The position numbers and the translations under genes were made by a program. The notes below the pieces were generated by a model. It saw only the letters and a program-made list of their open reading frames with translations, was not told the DNA's origin and did not search any database. Of a stretch of 7,831 bases of DNA, positions 1-5,826 are shown one piece after another. Location: NCBI GenBank assembly GCA_013213875.1, contig JABSSV010000101.1, forward strand, positions 1 to 7,831, read 5' to 3'. Each line of letters begins with the position of its first letter. Within the stretch, counting starts at the first letter, position 1. The DNA is from Lysobacterales bacterium. Lineage in GTDB: Bacteria > Pseudomonadota > Gammaproteobacteria > Xanthomonadales > SZUA-36.

Positions 1-533
1 AGCTGCGCGAGCAGCGGTCGCAGATCGGTCTCCTGCAGCACAGCCAGTGCGTCCGCCAGTATCTCGCATTCGGGCTCTGCGATACGGTTCTGACGCAAAC
101 TGCGCAGCACCGGTGCCGCATGATCGCTATCCTTGACCTGCAATGCCTGAAAGCGGCGCAGGGTCCTGATCGGATCCTCGCGACAGCTGGTCTTAAAAGC
201 GTCAAACACGGCCGGGGCCATGGCATGCGGCCAATCCGAAGCCCGCAGGAAGCGGGGTGTTGCACCCAGCAGCACCAGTGCCCGCACCCGCTCCGGCGCC
301 AGACGGGCAAGCTGCAAGGCCAGCTGAGCACCCAGCGACCAACCCAGCCACACTCCGGCCGGCAGCTCTGCAAGCAGTTGAGCGGCCACGTCAGAGAGCT
401 GCCAGGCCGGCCGGGGCGCAAGCACGCCATGGCCCGGAAGGCTGCTGTACTGAAGCCGGTAACGGGTCTCCAGCTTCTCGGCCATGGGGCCCCAGCACCG
501 GGGCCCCATGCCCCAGCCCGGGATCAGATTCAT
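1..533 (-). CDS. bioH: BioH, pimeloyl-ACP methyl ester esterase (3' end cut by window edge)
   Basis: This alpha/beta-hydrolase removes the methyl group from pimeloyl-ACP methyl ester, ending the BioC-BioH route to the pimelate part of biotin; it acts in the cytoplasm. I translated 177 codons leftward from the ATG at 533. The protein opens with a PGWG oxyanion-loop motif and has a nucleophile elbow GWSLGA with Ser66. It then shows PERVRALV, RRFQALQ and ETDLRPLL segments that align well with E. coli BioH (HPERVRALV, ERFLALQ, KTVDLRQPL). The catalytic Asp and His lie beyond the left edge. The start is uncertain. A GTG at 554 would add seven residues, restore the beta-strand normally found before the oxyanion loop, and give a GTGA overlap with the bioF stop; the ATG at 533 leaves a 17-base gap. 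Neither has a clear ribosome binding site. The gene is third in the leftward bioB-bioF-bioH operon. A very GC-rich inverted repeat sits just inside the coding region. Confidence 0.92.
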   Translation of the reverse strand, partial: MNLIPGWGMGPRCWGPMAEKLETRYRLQYSSLPGHGVLAPRPAWQLSDVAAQLLAELPAGVWLGWSLGAQLALQLARLAPERVRALVLLGATPRFLRASDWPHAMAPAVFDAFKTSCREDPIRTLRRFQALQVKDSDHAAPVLRSLRQNRIAEPECEILADALAVLQETDLRPLLAQ

Positions 534-550
534 GTCACCGCGCAAGCCAC

Positions 551-1720
551 TCACGCCGAATCACTGACCGGCGGCAGGTCGGCCAAAGCCTGCCGCAGCG
601 CAGTCAGCAGCCCGTCGATGCATGCCTCGCTATGGCCTGCGGACAGGGTAATGCGCAGTCGTGAGGTGTGCTCTGGCACGGTGGGAGGGCGGATCGCCCC
701 AACCAGATAGCCGGCCTGTTCCAGCGCCTGCGCAACGGCCAGCGTGCGCGTCTCGTCACCAAGCACCAGGGGCTGGATAGGTGTTTCAGAGGGCCGCAAA
801 GGGATAGCAAGCTCAGTGGCGCGGCGGCGGAAATAGGACACCATGGACCGCAGCTGCTGGCGCCGCTCCGGTGCGCGGACCGCTTCCAGACGTTGCAACG
901 CGGTGCTTGCCAGCACCGGTGCCAGCGCCGTGCTGTAAATAATGCTGCGCGCGGTATTTTCCAAATGGCGGATCAGCGTCCGGTCACCGGCAATAAAGGC
1001 GCCACCGACACCAAAGGACTTGCCCAGGGTACCCACCAGGACGGGCACCTCCTTGGCGGTCAAACCCGCCAGCTCGCAGATTCCGCCGCCATCGGTGCCC
1101 AGCACGCCCAGCCCGTGCGCATCGTCGATCACCAGCGTAGCGCCCTGGGCCGCTGCCAATCTGGCCAGCCCGGCCACCGGGGCAAGATCACCGTCCATGG
1201 AAAATACGCCGTCGCTAACCAGCAGGCGGTGGCCACCCGTGTCACGAGCCAGCTGTCGCTCGGCAGCGGCCAGATCCGCATGGGGAAAGCGACGCAGACG
1301 GGCGCCACTCAGGCGCGCCGCGTCGATGAGGGAGGCATGGCAAAGGCGGTCCTGAACGATCAGATCATCGCGCTGGCTCAGGCTGGTGGCCACGGCCAGA
1401 TTGGCCATGAAGCCGGAGGTGGTCAGCAATACCGCCTCGCGCTGCAGCCATGCGGCCAGGGCCTCTTCCAGGGCGGCATGGGCTGGACCATAGCCACTGA
1501 CAAGGGCCGAAGCGCCACTGCCTGCAGCACCGGCGGCTGGACCATGGGCCAGACCCAGATAGTCATTGCTGCTGAAGTCGTGCAGCGTACCCTGCGCCGT
1601 CCGCACCCGTTGACCGGGCAGACGTTCGAAGAGTCGGCGGCGGCGCTGTCGATGCTGCCCCTGGCGTTGACGCTCGGCCGCCGCCAGACGCTCTGCTAGC
1701 GTCTCAGGCGGCCGGGTCAC
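551..1720 (-). CDS. bioF: BioF, 8-amino-7-oxononanoate synthase
   Basis: This PLP-dependent alpha-oxoamine synthase condenses pimeloyl-ACP with L-alanine to give 8-amino-7-oxononanoate, CO2 and free ACP. From the GTG at 1720 it is 389 residues. Family motifs appear in order: FSSNDYLGLA, GSGASALVSGY, DRLCHASL (His that stacks on PLP), DGVFSMDGD, DDAHGLGVLG (Asp and His near 200-202), GTLGKSFGVGGA with the Schiff-base lysine near 234, and AIRPPTVP followed by SRLRITLSAGHS. The start could be the GTG at 1720 (17-base overlap with bioB) or the GTG at 1747 (44-base overlap). I prefer 1720 because the nine extra residues only read through bioB and family proteins begin near LAERLAAAE; neither has a good ribosome binding site. 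Compared with E. coli BioF, about ten residues are missing between YLGL and GSG. The gene is translationally overlapped with bioB upstream and close to bioH downstream. Identity is certain. Confidence 0.95.
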   Translation of the reverse strand: MTRPPETLAERLAAAERQRQGQHRQRRRRLFERLPGQRVRTAQGTLHDFSSNDYLGLAHGPAAGAAGSGASALVSGYGPAHAALEEALAAWLQREAVLLTTSGFMANLAVATSLSQRDDLIVQDRLCHASLIDAARLSGARLRRFPHADLAAAERQLARDTGGHRLLVSDGVFSMDGDLAPVAGLARLAAAQGATLVIDDAHGLGVLGTDGGGICELAGLTAKEVPVLVGTLGKSFGVGGAFIAGDRTLIRHLENTARSIIYSTALAPVLASTALQRLEAVRAPERRQQLRSMVSYFRRRATELAIPLRPSETPIQPLVLGDETRTLAVAQALEQAGYLVGAIRPPTVPEHTSRLRITLSAGHSEACIDGLLTALRQALADLPPVSDSA

Positions 1721-2711
1721 GGGCCAGATCAAGCACCGCCTTGCCACCTTCGCCCGCAGCGGGCTTCAGGCCCAGACGGGCAAGCAACTGCCGATCGCGC
1801 GCGGCCTCGGGATTGTCAGTGGTGAGCAGTTGGTCGCCATAGAAAATGGAGTTGGCCCCAGCCAGGAAGCACAGTGCCTGCTGCTCATCGGTCATGTTCA
1901 TGCGGCCCGCGGAAAGCCGCACTACCGAGGCGGGCATCATGATGCGCGCGACCGCGATGGTCCGCACAAAATCCAGCGGATCCAGCGCCTTCGTATCCTC
2001 AAGAGGCGTGCCGGCGACGCGCACCAGATGGTTGATGGGCACGCTCTGCGGATGGTCAGGCAAGTTGGCCAGCTCTATGAGCAGACCGATGCGATCAGTC
2101 TGGGTTTCACCCATGCCCACAATGCCTCCGCAACAGACTTTCATGCCTGCCTCGCGCACGGCCGCCAGCGTCTCCAGCCGGTCGTCATAGCTGCGCGTGG
2201 TAATGACCTTGGCATAGTACTCCCGCGAGGAGTCCAGATTGTGGTTGTAGTAGTCGAGGCCTGCGTCTGCCAGACGCTGGGCCTGGGCTTCCGTCAGCAT
2301 GCCAAGCGTCATGCAGGTTTCCAGACCCTCCTCTCGAACCGCAATCACCATGTCAATCACGCGGTCCATGTCGCGATCTTTCGGTCGACGCCAGGCTGCC
2401 CCCATACAAAAACGGCTGGCGCCACCCTGCTTCGCCTCGCGCGCCGCCTGGCGCACTTTTTCCAGTTCCATGAGTGGCTCGCGCTCAAGGCCGGTGTTGT
2501 AGCGGATGCTCTGCGGACAGTATTTGCAGTCTTCGGGGCAGGCGCCGGTCTTGATGCTCAGCAAGGTACTGATCTGCACCTCGTTGGCCGGGAAATGCTG
2601 CCGATGCGCCGTTTGCGCACGAAACAGCAAGTCATTAAACGGCAGCGCAAAAAGACGCTCTACCTCATCTTGGGTCCAGTTATGGCGAATAACCGCAGCA
2701 TCAGTTGGCAT
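1704..2711 (-). CDS. bioB: BioB, biotin synthase (radical SAM)
   Basis: This enzyme catalyses the last step of biotin synthesis, insertion of sulfur between C6 and C9 of dethiobiotin, using a radical-SAM [4Fe-4S] cluster and a sacrificial [2Fe-2S] cluster. The 335-residue protein has the CPEDCKYC motif with cluster ligands Cys58, Cys62 and Cys65. The [2Fe-2S] ligands known from E. coli (Cys97, Cys128, Cys188, Arg260) are matched with a constant offset of five at Cys102, Cys133, Cys193 and Arg265, the last inside VRLSAGR. YYNHNLDSS and GGIVGMGET are also typical. The ATG at 2711 is supported by AGGA eight bases upstream and by a promoter and BirA operator further up. It is the first gene of the leftward bioB-bioF-bioH operon, and its last bases overlap the start of bioF. 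I see nothing missing or truncated. Confidence 0.98.
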   Translation of the reverse strand: MPTDAAVIRHNWTQDEVERLFALPFNDLLFRAQTAHRQHFPANEVQISTLLSIKTGACPEDCKYCPQSIRYNTGLEREPLMELEKVRQAAREAKQGGASRFCMGAAWRRPKDRDMDRVIDMVIAVREEGLETCMTLGMLTEAQAQRLADAGLDYYNHNLDSSREYYAKVITTRSYDDRLETLAAVREAGMKVCCGGIVGMGETQTDRIGLLIELANLPDHPQSVPINHLVRVAGTPLEDTKALDPLDFVRTIAVARIMMPASVVRLSAGRMNMTDEQQALCFLAGANSIFYGDQLLTTDNPEAARDRQLLARLGLKPAAGEGGKAVLDLARDPAA

Positions 2712-2712
2712 G

Positions 2713-2726
2713 AGCAGAGTCCTGCT
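2713..2726 (-). promoter_or_regulatory. bioB ribosome binding site in a small hairpin
   Basis: On the bioB strand AGGA (2720-2723) lies eight bases before the ATG and supports the start at 2711. The same bases belong to a small inverted repeat, AGCAG-GACT-CTGCT, so the Shine-Dalgarno sequence would be partly paired in a five-bp hairpin. The stem is short, so an effect on translation is only a possibility. Confidence 0.55.
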
Positions 2727-2748
2727 GGCAGTGAACAGTTAGCGTGGC

Positions 2749-2777
2749 AGTATCGGCAGGCGCTTCGGGCATGTCAA
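2749..2777 (-). promoter_or_regulatory. bioB promoter (sigma70 type)
   Basis: Reading leftward, a perfect -35 box TTGACA (2777-2772) is followed after exactly 17 bases by GATACT (2754-2749), which matches four of six bases of TATAAT. Transcription would start near 2742, giving a leader of about 30 bases before the bioB ATG. The -35 box lies inside one half-site of the candidate BirA operator, so repressor binding would block RNA polymerase directly. Confidence 0.65.
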
Positions 2778-2802
2778 CCAGAGGTGACCAAACCGGTTGA
2801 CA
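2772..2802. promoter_or_regulatory. Candidate BirA (biotin repressor) operator
   Basis: The perfect eight-bp inverted repeat TGTCAACC (2772-2779) and GGTTGACA (2795-2802) is separated by 15 bases. The half-site sequence and the spacing match the known BirA operator class in proteobacteria (TTGTAAACC, 14-16 bases, GGTTTACAA and close variants). It lies upstream of bioB and overlaps the bioB -35 box, as expected for repression by BirA carrying biotinoyl-AMP. Each half-site also spells an outward-facing TTGACA, one toward bioB and one toward comF, so the divergent gene may come under the same control. BirA itself is not encoded in this window. Confidence 0.75.
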
Positions 2803-2818
2803 GGTCGGCCTGGCACAA

Positions 2819-2842
2819 AAATTTCGTCGTATGACGAAATTT
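2819..2842. promoter_or_regulatory. Perfect palindrome over the comF start codon
   Basis: AAATTTCGTC (2819-2828) and GACGAAATTT (2833-2842) are perfect reverse complements around a GTAT spacer, and the comF ATG at 2831-2833 falls in the centre. It differs in sequence and geometry from the BirA-like site 16 bases upstream. It could be an operator for another dimeric regulator or an RNA hairpin hiding the start codon. I do not recognise the motif, so its function is unassigned. Confidence 0.5.
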
Positions 2843-3529
2843 GCAGCAGCGATGGCGGCTCGCCGCATAGGGAAAGGTCGCTGTCTGCTCTGCCAGGCGC
2901 CGGCCACGCAGGCCCTGTGCCGGCCCTGTGTGGCTGGACTTCCGGGACTGGAGGCTGGCTGCGCCGGCTGCGCAATTCCTCTGGCCGCAGGGGCAGCGCT
3001 CTGTGGGCGCTGCTTGCAGCGACCGCCACCCTGGACAAGCGCCGCCATCCCCCTGCGCTATGCCTTTCCTATCGACCGGCTGGTATTGCGATTCAAGTAT
3101 CAAGGCTCGCTTGTGGCCGGCGCGGCGCTGGCGCAGGCTATGTTGCGCGGCCCACAGCCCCACCCTCCATCCCGGCCCTGGCTCATACCGGTACCCTTAC
3201 ACTGGACCCGGGAGCGCTGGCGTGGCTTCAATCAGGCCCGGGAGCTGGCCCTGCTACTGAGCGCGGGCAAAAGCTGGCCACTGGCGCCCGGTGGTCTGCT
3301 CCGTACCCGGCGCACGCCGGCGCAAGCCGGTCTGGGCCGTCAGCAACGACAGCGGAATCTGCGCCAGGCATTTCAATGGCATGGCCCTGAGCTGACCGGT
3401 CGCAGCCTACTGCTGGTGGATGATGTGATGACCACGGGGGCAACCTTGCGGGCCTGCGCCAAGGCCCTGGCCGGAGCGGGCTGGCTGGGCATCTGGGTCA
3501 CCGCCCGCGCGCTGGATTCGAACCGCTAG
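2831..3529 (+). CDS. comF: ComF family protein (phosphoribosyltransferase-like)
   Basis: ComF proteins combine an N-terminal zinc-binding region with a type I phosphoribosyltransferase-like fold. They are linked to natural DNA uptake in competent bacteria, but many carriers are not known to be competent and the exact reaction is unclear. The 232-residue product has four CxxC pairs (Cys18/21, 30/33, 44/47, 58/61), then PVPLHWTRERWRGFNQA (121-137) and the RTPAQAGLGRQQRQRN segment (161-176) typical of the family. A PRPP-binding loop LLVDDVMTTGAT follows at 194-205. The ATG at 2831 lacks an upstream Shine-Dalgarno sequence and lies inside a palindrome; an ATG at 2852 would start seven residues later and still keep all cysteines. 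The gene is divergent from bioB and shares its operator region. It ends tail to tail with the acetyltransferase gene. Confidence 0.9.
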   Translation: MTKFAAAMAARRIGKGRCLLCQAPATQALCRPCVAGLPGLEAGCAGCAIPLAAGAALCGRCLQRPPPWTSAAIPLRYAFPIDRLVLRFKYQGSLVAGAALAQAMLRGPQPHPPSRPWLIPVPLHWTRERWRGFNQARELALLLSAGKSWPLAPGGLLRTRRTPAQAGLGRQQRQRNLRQAFQWHGPELTGRSLLLVDDVMTTGATLRACAKALAGAGWLGIWVTARALDSNR

Positions 3530-4053
3530 TCCGCCAGCAAGGCCCAGCGTTCATGATCGCGCCAGCGGCCATTGATATGGAGAAATCTTGGTGAGTAACC
3601 CTCGCACTCAAAGCCCAGGCTCTCCACCAGGCGCACAGAATTTTCATTGTCCGGCTGGATGTTCGCCTCAAGGCGATGCAGCTCCAGGGTCTCAAAGGCA
3701 TGGCGAATCACCAACTGCAGACCCTCTTTCATATAGCCACGGCCAGCGTGCTCAGCAACCGCGTAGTAGCTGATATAGGCACTGCACAGCGCTTCGTAGG
3801 TAATGAGGTTGAGGTTTACCACGCCACACAGGGCCGCATCGGAACGGCGCCGAATCAGGAAGCCAGCCTCGTCGTCACGCTCCAGGCGCTGCAAATAGCG
3901 ACGCCAAGAGCTCAGATCACCGGGTGCTGTCACCCAGGGATGATGGAAATGGCGACTGGCCTGCAGTACCCGGGTTACCGCTTCGCCATCCGCCTGCGCC
4001 GGATGCTCAAGCCGCACCCGGCTGGGCTCTGCCTTGCGGGTCAGAACCGCCAT
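3526..4053 (-). CDS. GNAT family N-acetyltransferase, RimJ/RimL type
   Basis: The 175-residue product resembles GCN5-related acetyltransferases of the RimJ/RimL branch, which transfer acetyl from acetyl-CoA to protein N-termini or small-molecule amines in the cytoplasm. The acetyl-CoA pyrophosphate loop is AGRGYM near residues 103-108. It is followed by the family pattern LHRLEANIQPDNENS, RLVESLGFECEGY and INGRWRDHERWAL, very like RimJ of E. coli (IHRIMANYMPHNKRS, LLARLGFEKEGY, IDGQWRDH). Sequence alone does not tell which substrate is acetylated, so I give no symbol. I chose the ATG at 4053; the frame stays open to an ATG at 4104, but that would add 17 residues lying wholly inside ubiA. It overlaps the 3' end of ubiA by 13 bases, so the two are probably co-transcribed and translationally coupled. 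Its TAG stop shares CTAG with the comF stop on the other strand. Confidence 0.88.
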   Translation of the reverse strand: MAVLTRKAEPSRVRLEHPAQADGEAVTRVLQASRHFHHPWVTAPGDLSSWRRYLQRLERDDEAGFLIRRRSDAALCGVVNLNLITYEALCSAYISYYAVAEHAGRGYMKEGLQLVIRHAFETLELHRLEANIQPDNENSVRLVESLGFECEGYSPRFLHINGRWRDHERWALLAD

Positions 4054-4931
4054 GGCAGAGAGAAATTCAGAAGCAAACCAAGAAACAGCACCAGCCCGAT
4101 CCAATTATTCAGCATGAAGGCACGAAAACAACCTTGCCGATCGCGCCGGCGCGCGATCCACTGCTGCTGAGCAAACAGGAGCACGCATAGGGCCAGGGCC
4201 AGGAACCAGGGCCAGGACCAGCCGTAGCGCCAGCCCACAAAAACGCCCAGCACCAGCATGGCCAATTGCAGGCCGGCAATAAGCTGCCGGTCATAGCGCC
4301 CGAACAGGATCGCACTGGAGCGGACACCGATGGCCAGGTCATCTGCACGGTCAACCATGGCATACCAGGTGTCATAGATTAGGGAATAAAACACATTGAA
4401 GAGCAGCAACCACCAGGCCAGGGCGGGCACCGCGCCGGTTTCGGCAGCAAAGGCCATGGGCACACTCCAGCCAAAAGCCACACCGAGTACAGCCTGCGGC
4501 AAATCCATAAAGCGCTTGCACAGGGGATAGATCAGGGCCAGCCCGGCACCGACAATGGCCAGCAGCACGGTCAGTCGATTGGTCATCAGCACCAATCCGA
4601 AGGCCAGCAGCAACAGCAGCAACAGACCGGCACGGGCCTCCGCCGGGCTGAGCGTGCCCGCGGCCAGAGGCCGCTCCCGCGTGCGCTCAACATGCGGATC
4701 GAAATCACGATCGGCCAGATCATTCGCGACGCAGCCAGCTGCCCGCATGACGACGACGCCGACAAGAAAAATCACAAGATTTTGCGTACTGGGCGGGCCG
4801 CCCGCTGCGGCCCAGAGGGCCCAGAGCGTCGGCCAGAGCAGCAGCAGAATACCGATGGGGCGGTCAAAACGCATGAGCTGCCACCAGGCGCGCAGGCGGC
4901 TTTGCGGGAGTTTCAGCTGCGTGTCACTCAT
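4041..4931 (-). CDS. ubiA: UbiA, 4-hydroxybenzoate polyprenyltransferase
   Basis: This inner-membrane enzyme attaches the polyprenyl tail to 4-hydroxybenzoate, the first membrane step of ubiquinone synthesis. The 296-residue product has the first aspartate-rich motif NDLADRDFD (70-78) and the second YDTWYAMVDRADD (186-198), which bind Mg-diphosphate, plus HVERTRERPLAAG and IGVRSSAILFG. Hydrophobic stretches consistent with about nine membrane helices run through the chain, starting near 24-43 and ending near 272-290. Similarity to E. coli UbiA extends to the C-terminus (NNWIGLVLFLGLLLNF). A run of seven leucines (103-109) comes from a short CAGCAGCAA tandem repeat on the plus strand. The chorismate lyase gene ubiC, often next to ubiA, is not here; the upstream neighbour is divergent tatD. 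The start has only weak AGGG just ahead of the ATG. The acetyltransferase gene follows with overlap. Confidence 0.97.
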   Translation of the reverse strand: MSDTQLKLPQSRLRAWWQLMRFDRPIGILLLLWPTLWALWAAAGGPPSTQNLVIFLVGVVVMRAAGCVANDLADRDFDPHVERTRERPLAAGTLSPAEARAGLLLLLLLAFGLVLMTNRLTVLLAIVGAGLALIYPLCKRFMDLPQAVLGVAFGWSVPMAFAAETGAVPALAWWLLLFNVFYSLIYDTWYAMVDRADDLAIGVRSSAILFGRYDRQLIAGLQLAMLVLGVFVGWRYGWSWPWFLALALCVLLFAQQQWIARRRDRQGCFRAFMLNNWIGLVLFLGLLLNFSLPWRF

Positions 4932-4937
4932 GGCCCT

Positions 4938-4943
4938 ATTCTA
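4938..4943 (-). promoter_or_regulatory. Possible -10 box for ubiA (near-leaderless)
   Basis: On the ubiA strand TAGAAT matches five of six bases of TATAAT and ends six bases before the ATG. If used, transcription would begin at or very near the start codon. No convincing -35 box is present 16-18 bases upstream, so this is a weak call. Confidence 0.3.
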
Positions 4944-4978
4944 ACGTGCCAGCGGCGGCAGGCGGAGCACCAAGACGC

Positions 4979-4984
4979 TACAAT
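4979..4984 (+). promoter_or_regulatory. Possible -10 box for tatD
   Basis: TACAAT matches five of six bases of TATAAT and would place the start of transcription near 4991, giving a leader of just over 20 bases before the tatD ATG at 5014. The region 17 bases upstream does not resemble TTGACA, so the promoter is tentative. Confidence 0.3.
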
Positions 4985-5013
4985 GCTGCGCTTTGCCACA
5001 GAAGCCCACGGCC

Positions 5014-5826
5014 ATGGAATTGATCGATATTGGCGCCAACCTGACCCATGAGTCTTTCCATGCGGACCGCGACGCGGTGCTGCAAAGCGCTCAAGCCGCT
5101 GGCGTGACCCAACTGGTCGTCACCGGTGCCAGTTTTGAGGGCAGCGAACAGGCCCTGGCGCTGGCCCGGGCGCAGCCGGGCACGCTTTTCGCGACCGCCG
5201 GGGTCCACCCACACCGGGCGACGGACTGGAGCACGGAGGGGGAAGCGCGACTGCGCGAGCTGCTGGCAGCGCCGGAACTGGTCGCCGTTGGCGAGGCGGG
5301 GCTCGATTACTTTCGGGATTTTTCACCGCGCGATGCACAGGCGCGGGCCTTTGAGGCACAGCTGCAAATGGGCGCCGACTCGGGTCTGCCTATGTTTCTG
5401 CATCTGCGCGATGCGCATGAGGATTTTCATGCACTGCTCAAAAGCTTCCGCCATCAACTCAGTGACGTGGTGGTGCACTGCTTCACGGGCAGCCGGGATG
5501 AGCTTCACGCCTATCTGGATCTGGACTGCCACATCGGCATCACCGGCTGGATCTGCGATGAACGGCGCGGCACGCATATGAAGGCCTATCTCGGCGACAT
5601 ACCCGCCGAACGCCTGATGATTGAAACGGATGCGCCCTACCTCAAACCGCGCAACCTGCGACCCCGCGTTAAGTCACACCGCAACGAACCCCGCCACCTG
5701 CCCTGGATCCTGGGCACGCTGGCCGCGGTGCGGGGCGAACACCCCGCGACGCTAGCGGCGAGCACCACGGCCACGGCGCGGCGTTTCTTCCGCCTGCCCG
5801 CGGCGCCCTCCCCGGCGGCGTACTAG
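5014..5826 (+). CDS. tatD: TatD, Mg-dependent 3'-5' DNA exonuclease
   Basis: TatD nucleases are TIM-barrel metal-dependent hydrolases that degrade DNA from the 3' end in the cytoplasm; despite the name they are not needed for Tat export. The 270-residue product matches E. coli TatD in order. It starts with IDIGANL, which replaces the HxH of other family members, as in true TatD. Then come GVHPH (His65, His67), VGEAGLDYFRDF (Glu94), MFLHLRDAHEDF (His130), VVHCFTGSRDEL (His155), GITGWICDERRG and LMIETDAPYL (Asp206). RNEPRHLPWIL near 223-233 is also characteristic. The frame extends to a TTG at 4993, but the ATG at 5014 fits the family N-terminus. No good ribosome binding site is visible. The gene is divergent from ubiA and convergent with the DUF885 gene, sharing a CTAG stop overlap. 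Confidence 0.95.
   Translation: MELIDIGANLTHESFHADRDAVLQSAQAAGVTQLVVTGASFEGSEQALALARAQPGTLFATAGVHPHRATDWSTEGEARLRELLAAPELVAVGEAGLDYFRDFSPRDAQARAFEAQLQMGADSGLPMFLHLRDAHEDFHALLKSFRHQLSDVVVHCFTGSRDELHAYLDLDCHIGITGWICDERRGTHMKAYLGDIPAERLMIETDAPYLKPRNLRPRVKSHRNEPRHLPWILGTLAAVRGEHPATLAASTTATARRFFRLPAAPSPAAY

Noticed and set aside
120..710. Plus-strand open frame over the bioH-bioF junction
   Set aside because: It is antisense to recognisable BioH and BioF, has a low-complexity His/Gln/Pro composition, and no domain is evident.
668..1699. Long plus-strand open frame (343 codons) antisense to bioF
   Set aside because: It is a shadow of a high-GC coding region. The translation has no recognisable domain and is rich in Gln, Gly and His, while the opposite strand encodes an unmistakable BioF.
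2797..2825. Full sigma70 promoter toward comF
   Set aside because: TTGACA is perfect but is already explained as a BirA half-site, and no -10 box better than three of six matches lies at 16-19 bases. I kept it only as a possibility in the operator entry.
1830..2834. Long plus-strand open frame (334 codons) antisense to bioB
   Set aside because: The opposite frame is a complete BioB with all cluster ligands. The antisense product shows no family motif and crosses the bioB promoter and operator.
4605..4625. Short tandem repeat CAGCAGCAA (2.3 copies) in ubiA
   Set aside because: It only encodes a leucine run in a membrane helix. The copy number is too low to argue for phase variation.
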